Assembly (NCBI RefSeq): GCF_900142785.1
Contig: NZ_FRCD01000013.1
Span: 62,001-126,000 of the forward strand
From: Chryseobacterium carnipullorum
GTDB lineage: Bacteria; Bacteroidota; Bacteroidia; Flavobacteriales; Weeksellaceae
Direction: 5' to 3'
DNA: 64,000 nucleotides
The translations under genes were made by a program, and so were the position numbers. The number at the start of each line of letters is the position of its first letter. Within the stretch, counting starts at the first letter, position 1. The notes below the pieces were generated by a model. It was given only the letters and a program-made list of their open reading frames with translations, was not told where the DNA came from and ran no database searches. Positions 8,495 through 17,191 of the stretch are shown in pieces.

Positions 8495-8638
8495 CTCTTG
8501 GTTTCATAGTCTAGTTTTTTGATTGTGTTTGTTATTATAGTATGTTATACAATGGATTGTAATATTTCATGTAAATAAAATGATTAGGCTTAAAAATTTC
8601 AAAAAATTCAAAGAACGGTTAATAGAGCAAAGCTCTGT
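8495..8638 (-). promoter_or_regulatory. Probable CRISPR leader / crRNA promoter region
   Basis: This is the 144-bp AT-rich stretch between the cas13b stop and the first intact repeat. The orientation of the array puts the leader here. A short hairpin (AGAGC-AAA-GCTCT, about 8624-8636) follows cas13b directly; it could weaken read-through but has no T-run. No perfect TAnnTTTG box is seen on the minus strand, so the array may depend partly on the cas13b transcript. Confidence 0.5.
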
Positions 8639-11600
8639 CTATTTCTCTAATAGCTCTAATAGCTCTACAACAGCAAGGTTAATAAAATTCAAGTATAATT
8701 CTGAAGTTGTACTTCCTTGTATTTCCGGATATTTTTTTTGAATAAATTCGAAAAACTGTACCGCTGGCAATTGGTTATGGGCAAACTGATTCCTTATCAT
8801 GATGATTAGAAATGCAGTCTGTATGGATTTTGATTTTGTTTCCAGTTCTTGAAAAGAAAGATTTTTAAAATGAGTTTCATTTAAGTTTTCCAGCCAATTA
8901 TCTTCGCCTTCTTTAAACCAGTCTGTATGTTTCCGAAGAATGCCGTTTACTACGTACATTTTAAAATTAGGATGGTTGACACCTTTGTTATCAGTAGTTC
9001 CAAACTCTTCAGGGTGATCTGTACCATTCCACGGCCAGTCAGTTAATGTCTGAAGCTCAAAATTCTGGATTTTCTTGAACAGCTTTTCTCTTCGAATCAC
9101 TTCGTATGAGTTTTCACCAATAGAAAGCTCAAGGTCTAAATCATTTTTGTTCCATACTTTATCTTCGTTATAGGACAAAAGCGTTTTCACCTTATCATCC
9201 AAAAGAAATCTGTTGAACTTACCAATATCTTTAAGTTTCACGTTCGGTTCAGAAATCTGTTTACTCTCATAAGTCACTGTTTTACTCCCTATAAAATTAT
9301 CCTTTATTATATTATCGCTGTGATCTCCTTCTTTTCTCTGGCTTTGTATGAGTGCTTCCTGTTCTTTGTTCAGTCTTTCTTCCTGCGTAAGGTAAAGCTC
9401 ATCCAGTGAAAATGAAGCCGGATATTTAAAAATATTCTCGAAAATGTGTCCTGCTATCAATTTAAGGAAAAGATCCTGTATTTTTATTTTCTTAATCTTA
9501 AGATCTTGCTTTAGTTTAATAAGCTCTAGCTGACTGGTCCTGGAATAATGTATGCTGTTTTTAGAGAAGTCATTGTCTTTTTCAAGCTCACTCTCTAGTA
9601 GATCATTATAATCTCTTTCCCAGCCATAGAAGTTTTGAAATACATGCTCAGTACTGTATCCGTATTGATACCATTCTGCAAATAGTTCTGGCTGTTCATC
9701 TACTTTTATTCCCTTTATAAAGGTTGGTTTTGTATCAAAAAGGCCTCTGGGGAAAACTAAAGGTTTAGATAGGATTTTATTTTTCTCGGTTTCTAAATTC
9801 TCTAACAGATAATGACGGTTTTCAAACAGACCTTTAGGCATCTGTTGATCTATAAACCTGCGGAGATTTCTATGATTTGAAGTGTGCTGTTTAATATTTT
9901 CAGCTAGAGATGAAAAGTATTCTTTTCTTCCCTCAAAATAGGCTTCATAAAAATATTCAAAGCTTCTATTTTTTACAAAGCTGTTGATGATCCAGCCGTT
10001 CCAAAAAGAACTGCCATCTGCAAAGTCCCAGCCATCCTGTAGTATAGTAAAAGCTTCTTTCGGTCTACTATTAAAAAAGGCCAAAGACTGCTGCAACTGA
10101 TTATGCTGATAACCTTTCCAGTTTTTTCGTAAAATGTCTGGCATAAACCGTTTAATATCATCAGCAAGCCATGTAGCTTCCCGTCCCAGTTCCATATTAG
10201 AAAATATAGTCTGTCTTAAAGGTTTCCCTCTGAACTTTTCTTTAAGTTCTTTACGGTTTTTAGCCAATAAAGCAAACTTAGCTTCAGTAGCATCAATTTC
10301 TTTGTTTATTAGATGGATAAGCTTTTCTGGATTTATAACTTTCTTCCCCTTATCAGTAGTATTATTTCTAAGTCTTTTGCTTATTTGCGATGCCGGAAGA
10401 GGTTTTTCGGGGTCATAATTTTTAATGTTTTCGAAATGGCTATCCAGTTTTTCTTTTATAATAAGCTCAATCTCTTCAGGAGTTGTTTTCTTTACCAGTA
10501 TCTCGTATAAAAGAGCGGGCATCTCGTTTAACGAAAGCATTGCAAGGGGAGTTTTAGAGTTTAGACTGCCTGCATTTCCAATCATACTTGCAATATCACG
10601 TTTCTCTTTTTTGTCCTCGCCTCTCATCTTCATTTCTTCAGGCTTCTCTTTTCTTCTGAGTTTTATAAATTCACTGCTGCCATTCTTAAATGTTTTGTTA
10701 GTTGAAATATATATCGGAATATTATTATCAATAAAAACATAAGACGGATTGGGGAAAATTTCCCATCCGGTATCTGAATCGAGGTCAAGTTCCTTCTCTA
10801 TGTATTCCGTTTTAAGGCTGCTAATTTCTGAAAGCTTTCCAAAAACTTTAATCCGGTCTTTCACGACTCTTTCAGTCTGAAATCCGGTTCCATGTATGTC
10901 TTTTATACGTCTGTCATGCACGAAGTTACCCAAATGTACTTGAAACCTCAGTGATGGAAATTTAATAAACTCATCCAGAAAACGAACTGCAAAATAATTG
11001 AATTTATTTTCATAACGCTTTCTAATGACGGGATGTATAATAGTAGAGTCTCCCAGACTGAAGTCTTCATTTCCCTCTCTTATGTATTCATTTATATCTT
11101 CAACGAACTTTTCTCTTGTGGCTGTGTCAAAATCGTGATAAACTTCATCCGGAACCTTACTAAGTTCATCGATGATTTGAATGAGTAGGGTCTCTTCATG
11201 AAAATCGGTAGAGAGTCGTTGCTTCATTCCTTTAAAAGAAAGATAGGAGAAGATCCAATGTGTTGCCATAAACTTCAATCCACTGATATTTTCCTCACCA
11301 TCTCTTACTATTTTTGCTTTAAAGCCTCTTATCCTGCTTTTAAGATCTTCTATCTCTTTTTTGCCAAGAAACATGCTCAATAGAAACAGAAGACCACTTT
11401 GTGAAATGGTAATCCCGTTTTCTGCAGAATCTGCCCCATAATAAAAAGAACTGTATGATAGAGTAGGTTTGGCTATTTCACCTTCCTTGTAAATAAGATG
11501 ATTAAAAGCTGCATTCAGTACTCCGTTTCTGATTCCTGCTTCATCACGCAGATCAATATTTTTGCCCTGTTCTTTAAGCTCTTTTAATCTTTCAAGCTGT

Positions 11601-12109
11601 TGCTTATAGCGGATATCAAGCTCTTCAGCGAGACTTTTGCTTAGGAGTTGCCTTGTTTTGTCATCCTTCATTTTATGTTGCTTTACTTCTACAGCAACAC
11701 TAGCAAAAACAGTATCAAGAAGTTCAAATAATTCTGTAGAAAGAGCAAGCGGACTATGATAGTAATGTGTATAAAAATTTCTTAAAGAATCTACCGCTTT
11801 TAAAAGTGTTGAGAGTTTTTGTCTGAATGTATTTCTGTCGCCCCCATAATTTAGGTATCCAATGACTGGTAGATGGGTTCTAACATATCGTACTTTATTC
11901 TGAAAATCGGTATCAGAATCTTTATCCGTAAAACATGATTCTGCAAACTGAACAGAGCTCATTGGATTTTTATCAAACTTGATGCAGAATGCTTTAATTA
12001 CTGCGGTGATATTATCTTGTGCAAGATTAAGAAAACCTCCAAAAAAATGTTTATCCTCTTTCTTAGTATGGTCATATGAAACTCCCATACCAGTTACTCT
12101 TGTATTCAT
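8639..12109 (-). CDS. cas13b: Cas13b, RNA-guided RNA-targeting CRISPR effector (type VI-B)
   Basis: A 1156-residue protein, normal for Cas13b (about 1100-1200). Two HEPN RNase motifs (R-x4-H) sit near the ends as in the family: RNFYTH (R110/H115) followed by YYHSPL, and RNQFAH (R1106/H1111) followed by NQLPAV. Cas13b processes its own crRNA and, when a guide pairs with target RNA, the joined HEPN pair cuts that RNA and bystander RNA. It is encoded directly upstream of its array on the same strand. The frame is intact and both HEPN motifs are complete, so it is probably active. No adaptation genes and no csx27 or csx28 accessory genes are in the window. A divergent small gene lies 168 bp upstream. 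Confidence 0.97.
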   Translation of the reverse strand: MNTRVTGMGVSYDHTKKEDKHFFGGFLNLAQDNITAVIKAFCIKFDKNPMSSVQFAESCFTDKDSDTDFQNKVRYVRTHLPVIGYLNYGGDRNTFRQKLSTLLKAVDSLRNFYTHYYHSPLALSTELFELLDTVFASVAVEVKQHKMKDDKTRQLLSKSLAEELDIRYKQQLERLKELKEQGKNIDLRDEAGIRNGVLNAAFNHLIYKEGEIAKPTLSYSSFYYGADSAENGITISQSGLLFLLSMFLGKKEIEDLKSRIRGFKAKIVRDGEENISGLKFMATHWIFSYLSFKGMKQRLSTDFHEETLLIQIIDELSKVPDEVYHDFDTATREKFVEDINEYIREGNEDFSLGDSTIIHPVIRKRYENKFNYFAVRFLDEFIKFPSLRFQVHLGNFVHDRRIKDIHGTGFQTERVVKDRIKVFGKLSEISSLKTEYIEKELDLDSDTGWEIFPNPSYVFIDNNIPIYISTNKTFKNGSSEFIKLRRKEKPEEMKMRGEDKKEKRDIASMIGNAGSLNSKTPLAMLSLNEMPALLYEILVKKTTPEEIELIIKEKLDSHFENIKNYDPEKPLPASQISKRLRNNTTDKGKKVINPEKLIHLINKEIDATEAKFALLAKNRKELKEKFRGKPLRQTIFSNMELGREATWLADDIKRFMPDILRKNWKGYQHNQLQQSLAFFNSRPKEAFTILQDGWDFADGSSFWNGWIINSFVKNRSFEYFYEAYFEGRKEYFSSLAENIKQHTSNHRNLRRFIDQQMPKGLFENRHYLLENLETEKNKILSKPLVFPRGLFDTKPTFIKGIKVDEQPELFAEWYQYGYSTEHVFQNFYGWERDYNDLLESELEKDNDFSKNSIHYSRTSQLELIKLKQDLKIKKIKIQDLFLKLIAGHIFENIFKYPASFSLDELYLTQEERLNKEQEALIQSQRKEGDHSDNIIKDNFIGSKTVTYESKQISEPNVKLKDIGKFNRFLLDDKVKTLLSYNEDKVWNKNDLDLELSIGENSYEVIRREKLFKKIQNFELQTLTDWPWNGTDHPEEFGTTDNKGVNHPNFKMYVVNGILRKHTDWFKEGEDNWLENLNETHFKNLSFQELETKSKSIQTAFLIIMIRNQFAHNQLPAVQFFEFIQKKYPEIQGSTTSELYLNFINLAVVELLELLEK

Positions 12110-12277
12110 AGTTATTTATAAGAAATTTCTCCAAGATAAGAATTAATATGATACGTGAAAAAAGGAAAGCCATAAAGACATATTCTTATTCAGCTTATAC
12201 TGTTTTTAGAGTTCATCAAAAACATCTTCTCACTTAAACTAAAATCCCTAAATTTATCCCCCAATCAAAAAAACAAC

Positions 12278-12505
12278 ATGCACAACAAAATCATAAAAAT
12301 AAAACACATCACAGGAACCTACACCATTGATGTAAAGGAGGGAAAACTGAATGAAATGCAAACCCAGCTGGACAAATGCCTGAACGATGAACAAGGCGCC
12401 ATTGTGGTGAAGGGAGAAAACGGAGATCAGTTTGTATATCCGTCGGATTTTCTGAAAAATAGTTTCATTTCAATCGTAGATCGGGAAGAGAAGAAGGAGA
12501 GCTAA
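12278..12505 (+). CDS. Small conserved-looking hypothetical protein
   Basis: A 75-residue soluble, charged protein beginning MHNKIIKIKHITGTYTIDV, with an early strand-rich half and the stretch GAIVVKGENGDQFVYPSDFLKNS. I do not recognise a family. A TAAATTTA box at 12249-12256 sits 22 bp before the ATG and could be its -7 element. It is divergent from cas13b, so a functional link is possible but not shown. It has no signal peptide and is probably cytoplasmic. Confidence 0.6.
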   Translation: MHNKIIKIKHITGTYTIDVKEGKLNEMQTQLDKCLNDEQGAIVVKGENGDQFVYPSDFLKNSFISIVDREEKKES

Positions 12506-12654
12506 ACAAAACAAAAGTCCCAAATGTAGTACAAAGACTGTACTTTTAGTTCCGGAACGTAATATTAGGGATCTGTTTTAAAGAAATGAGTAAAAATAAT
12601 TCCCCTGATTTTAAGCCTATTATTAAGTTTCGTTAAAATTTATCAGGGAAAAGT

Positions 12655-12685
12655 TTTGCAGAAATATAAAATCGCTTTATATTTG
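12655..12685 (+). promoter_or_regulatory. Promoter of the tRNA-Ser gene
   Basis: TTTG at 12655-12658, a 19-bp spacer and TATATTTG at 12678-12685 make a perfect Bacteroidetes promoter, 33 bp before the tRNA. Confidence 0.8.
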
Positions 12686-12718
12686 CACCACTGAAAACAA
12701 CGGTATCACCGGGATTCA

Positions 12719-12803
12719 GGAGAGATGGCAGAGTGGTCGATTGCGATAGTCTTGAAAACTATTGACTGTAACAGGTCCGGGGGTTCGAATCCCTCTCTCT
12801 CCG
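12719..12803 (+). tRNA. tRNA-Ser (anticodon TGA)
   Basis: An 85-nt tRNA. The acceptor stem is GGAGAGA at the 5' end with TCTCTCC and discriminator G at the 3' end. The T arm is GGGGGTTCGAATCCC. The anticodon loop CTTGAAA carries anticodon TGA, which decodes UCA and related serine codons. The long variable arm (about ACTGTAACAGGT) is typical of class II serine tRNAs. CCA is not encoded. It marks the left edge of the accessory region. Confidence 0.95.
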
Positions 12804-12804
12804 C

Positions 12805-12841
12805 AAAAAAAGCCTTAGAAAATTTATTCTAAGGCTTTTTT
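12805..12841 (+). terminator. Terminator of the tRNA-Ser gene
   Basis: AAGCCTTAGAA pairs with TTCTAAGGCTT around a short AT loop and is followed by a T-run. Confidence 0.85.
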
Positions 12842-12864
12842 ATTCCTGAATAAGATGTATTGAT

Positions 12865-13545
12865 CTTATCTGGTATAGTCAAAATTGTAATCGATCTGCC
12901 GCTCATAAGCTATGGCATTTACTTCTATTAAAGCCCCGAACAGGTATGCATCCAAAACATCTTATCTGTAAGCGTTCAATACATGCATTTTGTGCAGGTT
13001 TTACCAGTTGTATATATTGCAATTCAATATCATTATCTTTACAGAAGTCACAAAAACCTTGGATAAAAACTCAGGACCGTTGTCGGTTATTATACGCTTG
13101 GGCTTAGGTCTATAGGTGATTAATTATTTTAATCTTTGTACCAATCGGACCCTTGGAATTGAATAAAATGCTTCATTAATCAATGCCTCCCTATTCTAAT
13201 CATCAATGATATTCAGAACCCTAAACCTTCGTCCATTAGATAAAGCATCACTCGTGAAGTCAATTGACCAGGTCTCATTGACTGTGCCTTGAACGATTAG
13301 CTTCTCTGTAATCCGACACGGAATACGACGTTTGCGCTTAACTCTTAGTTTTAAATTAATATTTCGATAAACACGAAGAACTCTTTTTCTGTTCCAAAGC
13401 ACATCTTCCAAACGTATCTTACCGTAATAAGTTTCAAATCCCTTGTAGGATATCTCGCCGCCAAATCCAGTAATTTTGAAATAATGGGTTGGTCGTCTTT
13501 TTTATGCCCATAATAATACATACTCATTACTAAAGAAGTAGAAAG
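12865..13545 (-). pseudogene. Degenerate IS3-family transposase (OrfB) remnant
   Basis: Minus-strand translation in several frames gives YYYGHKKDDQPIISKLLDLAARYP, WNRKRVLRVYRNINLKLRVK and, in order, WSIDFTSDAL, RFRVLNIIDD, RIITDNGPEF and IELQYIQLVKPAQNACIER. These are the HTH_21 region and the rve (DDE integrase) core of an IS3-family OrfB. At least two frameshifts and stops break it, and no OrfA or terminal inverted repeats are evident. It is inactive debris directly beside the tRNA-Ser gene, consistent with a mobile-element hot spot. Confidence 0.8.
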
Positions 13546-13646
13546 ACGGTCTTTAGAAACTTATTTGTTTGATAATTTTATATTAAAAAAAACTCTTTTT
13601 TGAAACTTTAATGATATGTAGATGAACCGTAAATAAAAAAATAAAT

Positions 13647-13726
13647 TGATGTACACATGATGTATATATGATGTATATATGGTGTATGTAGGTTTTATCG
13701 GAGAAACAAAATGATTAATAATTTTG
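13647..13726 (+). promoter_or_regulatory. Operator-promoter A: four 11-bp repeats plus TAnnTTTG
   Basis: Four tandem 11-bp units start at 13647, 13658, 13669 and 13680 (TGATGTACACA, TGATGTATATA twice, TGGTGTATGTA). A TAATTTTG -7 box starts at 13719, 39 bp after the start of the last unit. It drives the small secreted-type gene at 13756 and ompH. It belongs to an eight-member family in this window. Confidence 0.75.
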
Positions 13727-13755
13727 AAGGGCAATAAATAAGAAATTTTAAAAGT

Positions 13756-13890
13756 ATGATTATTAATACTATGTTGATTGGATTTGTGATCCTACTTTAT
13801 TTTCTATTTGCTTACAGCCAGATGGAATTAAAGTCATTATTTTCTTCCGTCAATTATTTACAAAAACAATTAGAAAACAAAGTAAAATAA
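13756..13890 (+). CDS. Small hydrophobic protein upstream of ompH
   Basis: A 44-codon frame: ATG at 13756, one N-terminal hydrophobic segment (MLIGFVILLYFLFAYSQ) that reads as a membrane anchor or signal peptide, then a polar helix (SSVNYLQKQLENKVK). It starts 30 bp after the -7 box of operator-promoter A and ends 5 bp before the ompH ATG, so it is placed as the first gene of that transcript. I recognise no family. It could be a truncated remnant of a larger secreted protein. Confidence 0.45.
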   Translation: MIINTMLIGFVILLYFLFAYSQMELKSLFSSVNYLQKQLENKVK

Positions 13891-13895
13891 AAGAA

Positions 13896-14450
13896 ATGAG
13901 AAAGTTAATTAACTTAATTGCAGTAACAGGGTTAATATCTACTGCTAATATAGTAAATGCGCAACAAAAACTAGGTCACATTAATTCAGAAGAAATATTG
14001 ATGAACTTACCTGAAGCCAAAGAGGCTCAAGTGACTTTACAAACTTTAGGAAAGCAAAAACAGGCTTATATTGATGGCATCATTAAAGAATATCAAACAA
14101 AAGCAGCAGCGATTCAGGCAAAAGAAAAAACTTTAAGCGAAACAAACAGAGAATCTCTTACTAAGGAATTAGAAAAAGCTTATGGAGAAATTCAGGAGTT
14201 AGGAAAACGTATTGAAGATACACGAAATAAAGCATCTCAAGATATTGCTGCTAAACAAAGTGAGCTCCTTCAGCCTATTCAAGCTAAAGTTGCGGCAGCT
14301 ATTTCATCTGTATCTAAAGATAAAAGTTTGGCTTACGTTTTTAATATCGCAAACGGACAAAGTGGAAGTGATTTAGTATTCTGGGAAGGAGGTGAAGATA
14401 TTACTCCGATTGTAAAAACTAAATTAGGTATTACTACTATAAAAAAATGA
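13896..14450 (+). CDS. OmpH/Skp-family periplasmic protein
   Basis: A 184-residue protein with a signal peptide ending at NAQ (about residue 23). The mature part opens QKLGHINSEEILMNLPEAK, the standard OmpH start, continues as a long coiled coil rich in Lys, Glu, Ala and Gln (about 45-130), and ends in a strand-rich segment with VFNIANGQSG and DITPIVKTKLG. Skp-like proteins are trimeric periplasmic chaperones for outer-membrane or secreted proteins. In this setting it may serve the surface fibre-like proteins that share its operator-promoter. A hairpin terminator follows. Confidence 0.85.
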   Translation: MRKLINLIAVTGLISTANIVNAQQKLGHINSEEILMNLPEAKEAQVTLQTLGKQKQAYIDGIIKEYQTKAAAIQAKEKTLSETNRESLTKELEKAYGEIQELGKRIEDTRNKASQDIAAKQSELLQPIQAKVAAAISSVSKDKSLAYVFNIANGQSGSDLVFWEGGEDITPIVKTKLGITTIKK

Positions 14451-14511
14451 TATAATTAACTACAAGTTATCACTCGCGATTCTAGAAACACAAGGTAATA
14501 CTAAAAATCAG

Positions 14512-14537
14512 TAAAGCCTAAGGAAACTTAGGCTTTA
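14512..14537 (+). terminator. Hairpin after ompH
   Basis: TAAAGCCTAAG (14512-14522) and CTTAGGCTTTA (14527-14537) form a perfect 11-bp stem with a GAAA loop, 61 bp past the ompH stop. Only a weak T-run follows. Confidence 0.7.
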
Positions 14538-14710
14538 GTGCAAAAAAAAATTATAACACTATGCAACAAATTTGGAGTTGCTGCATTTGAACAGACAGTA
14601 AGTTAAGAAAATTCATAAAATATCAAAGCCTCTTTGTTGTATTGCTGGAGGAAGGAGTCATTTATTTTTTGAATAATAGTTGAATTCAAAATAAGAATAT
14701 TTTTTCCACA

Positions 14711-14779
14711 TGATGTATTCATGACGCATGCATGATGACTATCATTTAAGTCTGATTATTCCATTTTCCAATAAATTTA
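14711..14779 (+). promoter_or_regulatory. Operator-promoter B: three 11-bp units plus -7 box
   Basis: Units TGATGTATTCA (14711), TGACGCATGCA (14722) and TGATGACTATC (14733), then TAAATTTA from 14772, 39 bp after the start of the last unit. The following ~130 bp is similar to the leader of the fibre-like gene at 36000. It now precedes only a decayed copy of that gene. Confidence 0.65.
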
Positions 14780-14929
14780 CACTCGTAGAAATAGTAATTC
14801 TTTTTTACTTTATAAATTAATAAAAAATGAGGAAAACAATTTAAAACCTATTGTTTAAGTATTAACGAGTTTATATAATTTGACTTAAATTTTAATACGC
14901 GAAGTTCAATCTCAGCATCCTTGACATAT

Positions 14930-15160
14930 TGTTTCTTTCAACAAATCAATACAGCTTCTCAGGTAACCTACTTGATGTTGTTACAAACCCATTAATCTAT
15001 CTAAAAAGATGGCATTACCGTACCCAGACTTACCAGACAAGAGCTTACCAATAAAGGGAATACATTATATACTGATAGTGAAAAAGATACATTAATCTAT
15101 ATTACAGTAAAGATATCAGTAGGTTCAAGATCCCTGTCGTGGGTTTCCGAAGTGGTAAGT
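14930..15160 (+). pseudogene. Decayed copy of the fibre-like gene at 36000
   Basis: The stretch from about 14940 parallels the start of the 36000 gene (ATCAATACAGCTTC then CTTGATGTTG). At 15009-15050 it is nearly identical to 36133-36174, encoding DGITVPRLTRQELTNKG, then degenerates through LYTDSEKDTLIYIT. Stops and indels prevent a full frame, and the signal-peptide region is already broken. Its promoter (operator B) is still recognisable. The ~800 bp between ompH and the PAP2 gene is therefore a dead copy of a fibre locus. Confidence 0.75.
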
Positions 15161-15276
15161 GAGAAATAAAATGCAAGCCCGAATACAACTACTCCCACTA
15201 TGGCACTACTTTCCACAACTGGAAAATTCCTAAACTAAATACTAACCGTTAATTAAGGTTAGTAAACACACATTTT

Positions 15277-16245
15277 ATGAAAAAAATTAGACTGTTACTA
15301 TTACCAGTCTCTATACTTACATATGCTCAAAAAAGCGATAGCATAGAGATAAAAAGCTTGCCAAGTTCACAAGTTTACACCTTAAAAGATGGTTCCGTCA
15401 GAACCTACACAAAGCCCCGCCTTTTTGACTTTATTACCAAATTGCCTAAAAATTTCATTGATATCAACAAGGATTTTGTTGCGAAGAATCATGCGTATTA
15501 TTTAGGTGGCGCAGTTGCCAGTACATTAATACTGCTACCTTTCGACCAGAAATTAATTGATAATTCCAGAGATCTGGCTGATCAATGGGGAATGAACGTG
15601 GATAATAATTACAGCACAGCGGCAGGTTTTATTAAAATACCCAAGGATATTGGTTCAGGGCTGTATCTGATTGGAAATGGATCAACGATTGTTCTTTTGG
15701 GAATTGGTTTCGGAGCGTATGGGTTTATAAAAAATGACTACAGAGCTCAGGCCACTGCAAGTGGACTGATAGAAAGCTTAATACTTTCGGGAGTTTTTTC
15801 TCAAACTATCAAAAGAATCATGGGAAGAGAAAGTCCATTTATTGCTATAGACAACAATCATCCTGGAGGTCATTGGACGCCATTTCCAAGTTTTTCAGCA
15901 TTTGCGAAAGATACCCCCCATTATGATGCTATGCCATCTGGACATTTAACTACTTTCATGGCTGGTTTGACGGTGATTGCAGATAATTATCCTGATGCGA
16001 AATGGATAAAGCCGGTAGGTTATACATTGGCTGGTGCTTTATGCTTTCAGATGATGCAGAGCCGTGTTCACTGGGCATCAGATTACCCTCTAGCTTTGCT
16101 TATGGGATATTTTATTGGGAAAACGATTTCTAAAAGTAGATATTCACAGTCAGAGGCCAGTACTAAAGGTCGAGATTATAAGATGAGTTTTATGGCATCC
16201 CGTGATCTTGGATATAATATGTTAGGATTAAAAATTTCTTTTTAG
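15277..16245 (+). CDS. PAP2-family phosphatase (lipid phosphatase-like)
   Basis: A 322-residue membrane protein. After a weak N-terminal signal it has several hydrophobic helices (for example AYYLGGAVASTLILLPF and LGIGFGAYGFI). The PAP2 signature is split as usual: KRIMGRESP (variant of K-x6-R-P), PSGH in AMPSGHLTTF, and SRVHWASDYPLALLMG (S-R-x5-H-x3-D). Such enzymes remove phosphate from phosphatidic acid, undecaprenyl pyrophosphate or lipid A at the periplasmic face. A second PAP2 gene follows 3 bp later, suggesting a two-gene operon. There is no 11-bp operator upstream. Confidence 0.85.
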   Translation: MKKIRLLLLPVSILTYAQKSDSIEIKSLPSSQVYTLKDGSVRTYTKPRLFDFITKLPKNFIDINKDFVAKNHAYYLGGAVASTLILLPFDQKLIDNSRDLADQWGMNVDNNYSTAAGFIKIPKDIGSGLYLIGNGSTIVLLGIGFGAYGFIKNDYRAQATASGLIESLILSGVFSQTIKRIMGRESPFIAIDNNHPGGHWTPFPSFSAFAKDTPHYDAMPSGHLTTFMAGLTVIADNYPDAKWIKPVGYTLAGALCFQMMQSRVHWASDYPLALLMGYFIGKTISKSRYSQSEASTKGRDYKMSFMASRDLGYNMLGLKISF

Positions 16246-16248
16246 TCT

Positions 16249-16997
16249 ATGAAAAAACATATTTTGCATGTATTTATTTACATGTGTCCCTTTTTTATAG
16301 AGGCTCAAAATTCATTACCTGTTGTTGATGTAAAACAGGACGACAGAAGGTTTAGTTACAAACAATTAATTTTACCGGCAGGTCTTATCACTGCTGGAGC
16401 GGTTTTAAAGATACCTTCGGTAGAAGATGACCTTCAAAAAAGTGTAAGAGGGGCTACCGGGGGAAAATTTAAAACCAAATAGATGATTATACACAATATG
16501 TCCCTGTGGTAGCAATATTTTCAGGAGATCTATTAGGGTTTAAAGCCAGGCATAATTACAAACAAAGAGCTTTTAATAGTATCATTTCATCCCTAATTAC
16601 CGGAAGTGTTATCTATGTAGGCAAATCAGGTTTTAAAAGTCTAAGGCCTGATCATTCTACTAGTAATTCTTTTCCTTCAGGCCATTCAGCTTTAGCATTC
16701 AATCTGGCAACCTTACAGTTCTTAGAATATAAAGATTCCAATATTTGGTATGCTTCTTCGGGCTATATATTTGCTGCTGCTACAGCATGTTTGAGGGTTA
16801 CTAACAATAGACATTGGGTTGGTGATGTATTAACTGGAGCTGGTTTGGGGATAGGAATTGCAGTTGTAGTAAACCATTGGGGTCCACTTTCAAAATTTAC
16901 ACATGGAGATATCTTTAATAAACGAATTTCTTTAATTGGATACCCTGTTATAGATAAAAATGCTTATGGTGCAGGAGTTGTAATTAGTATAAAATAA
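16249..16997 (+). pseudogene. PAP2-family phosphatase with a single frameshift
   Basis: Two frames join into one PAP2 protein of about 250 residues. The first (16249-16482) has the signal peptide and ends GGKFKTK-stop. The second frame is open from about 16473 and reads IDDYTQYVPVVAIFSGD, carrying LRPDHSTSNSFPSGHSALAF and RVTNNRHWVGDVLTG, the complete PAP2 active site. One missing A in the A-run near 16477-16479 explains the break. It is either a real frameshift (dead or phase-variable gene) or a sequencing error. It forms a pair with the intact PAP2 gene just upstream. Confidence 0.75.
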
Positions 16998-17191
16998 AAA
17001 ATGGGATTTAAAGAACCTGTAATTAATTATGTAATAATCTTTCCTTTAAATATTTCATCCTAATAAAATCTGGTATGGGATATTAATTATAACGGAATTT
17101 GATTTAGGAAATTATTTATATAAACAAAATATGCCTGATATTTAATCAATTTAATAGTTTTTTTCTAAAAATATTTTTATTTTAGCATTCA

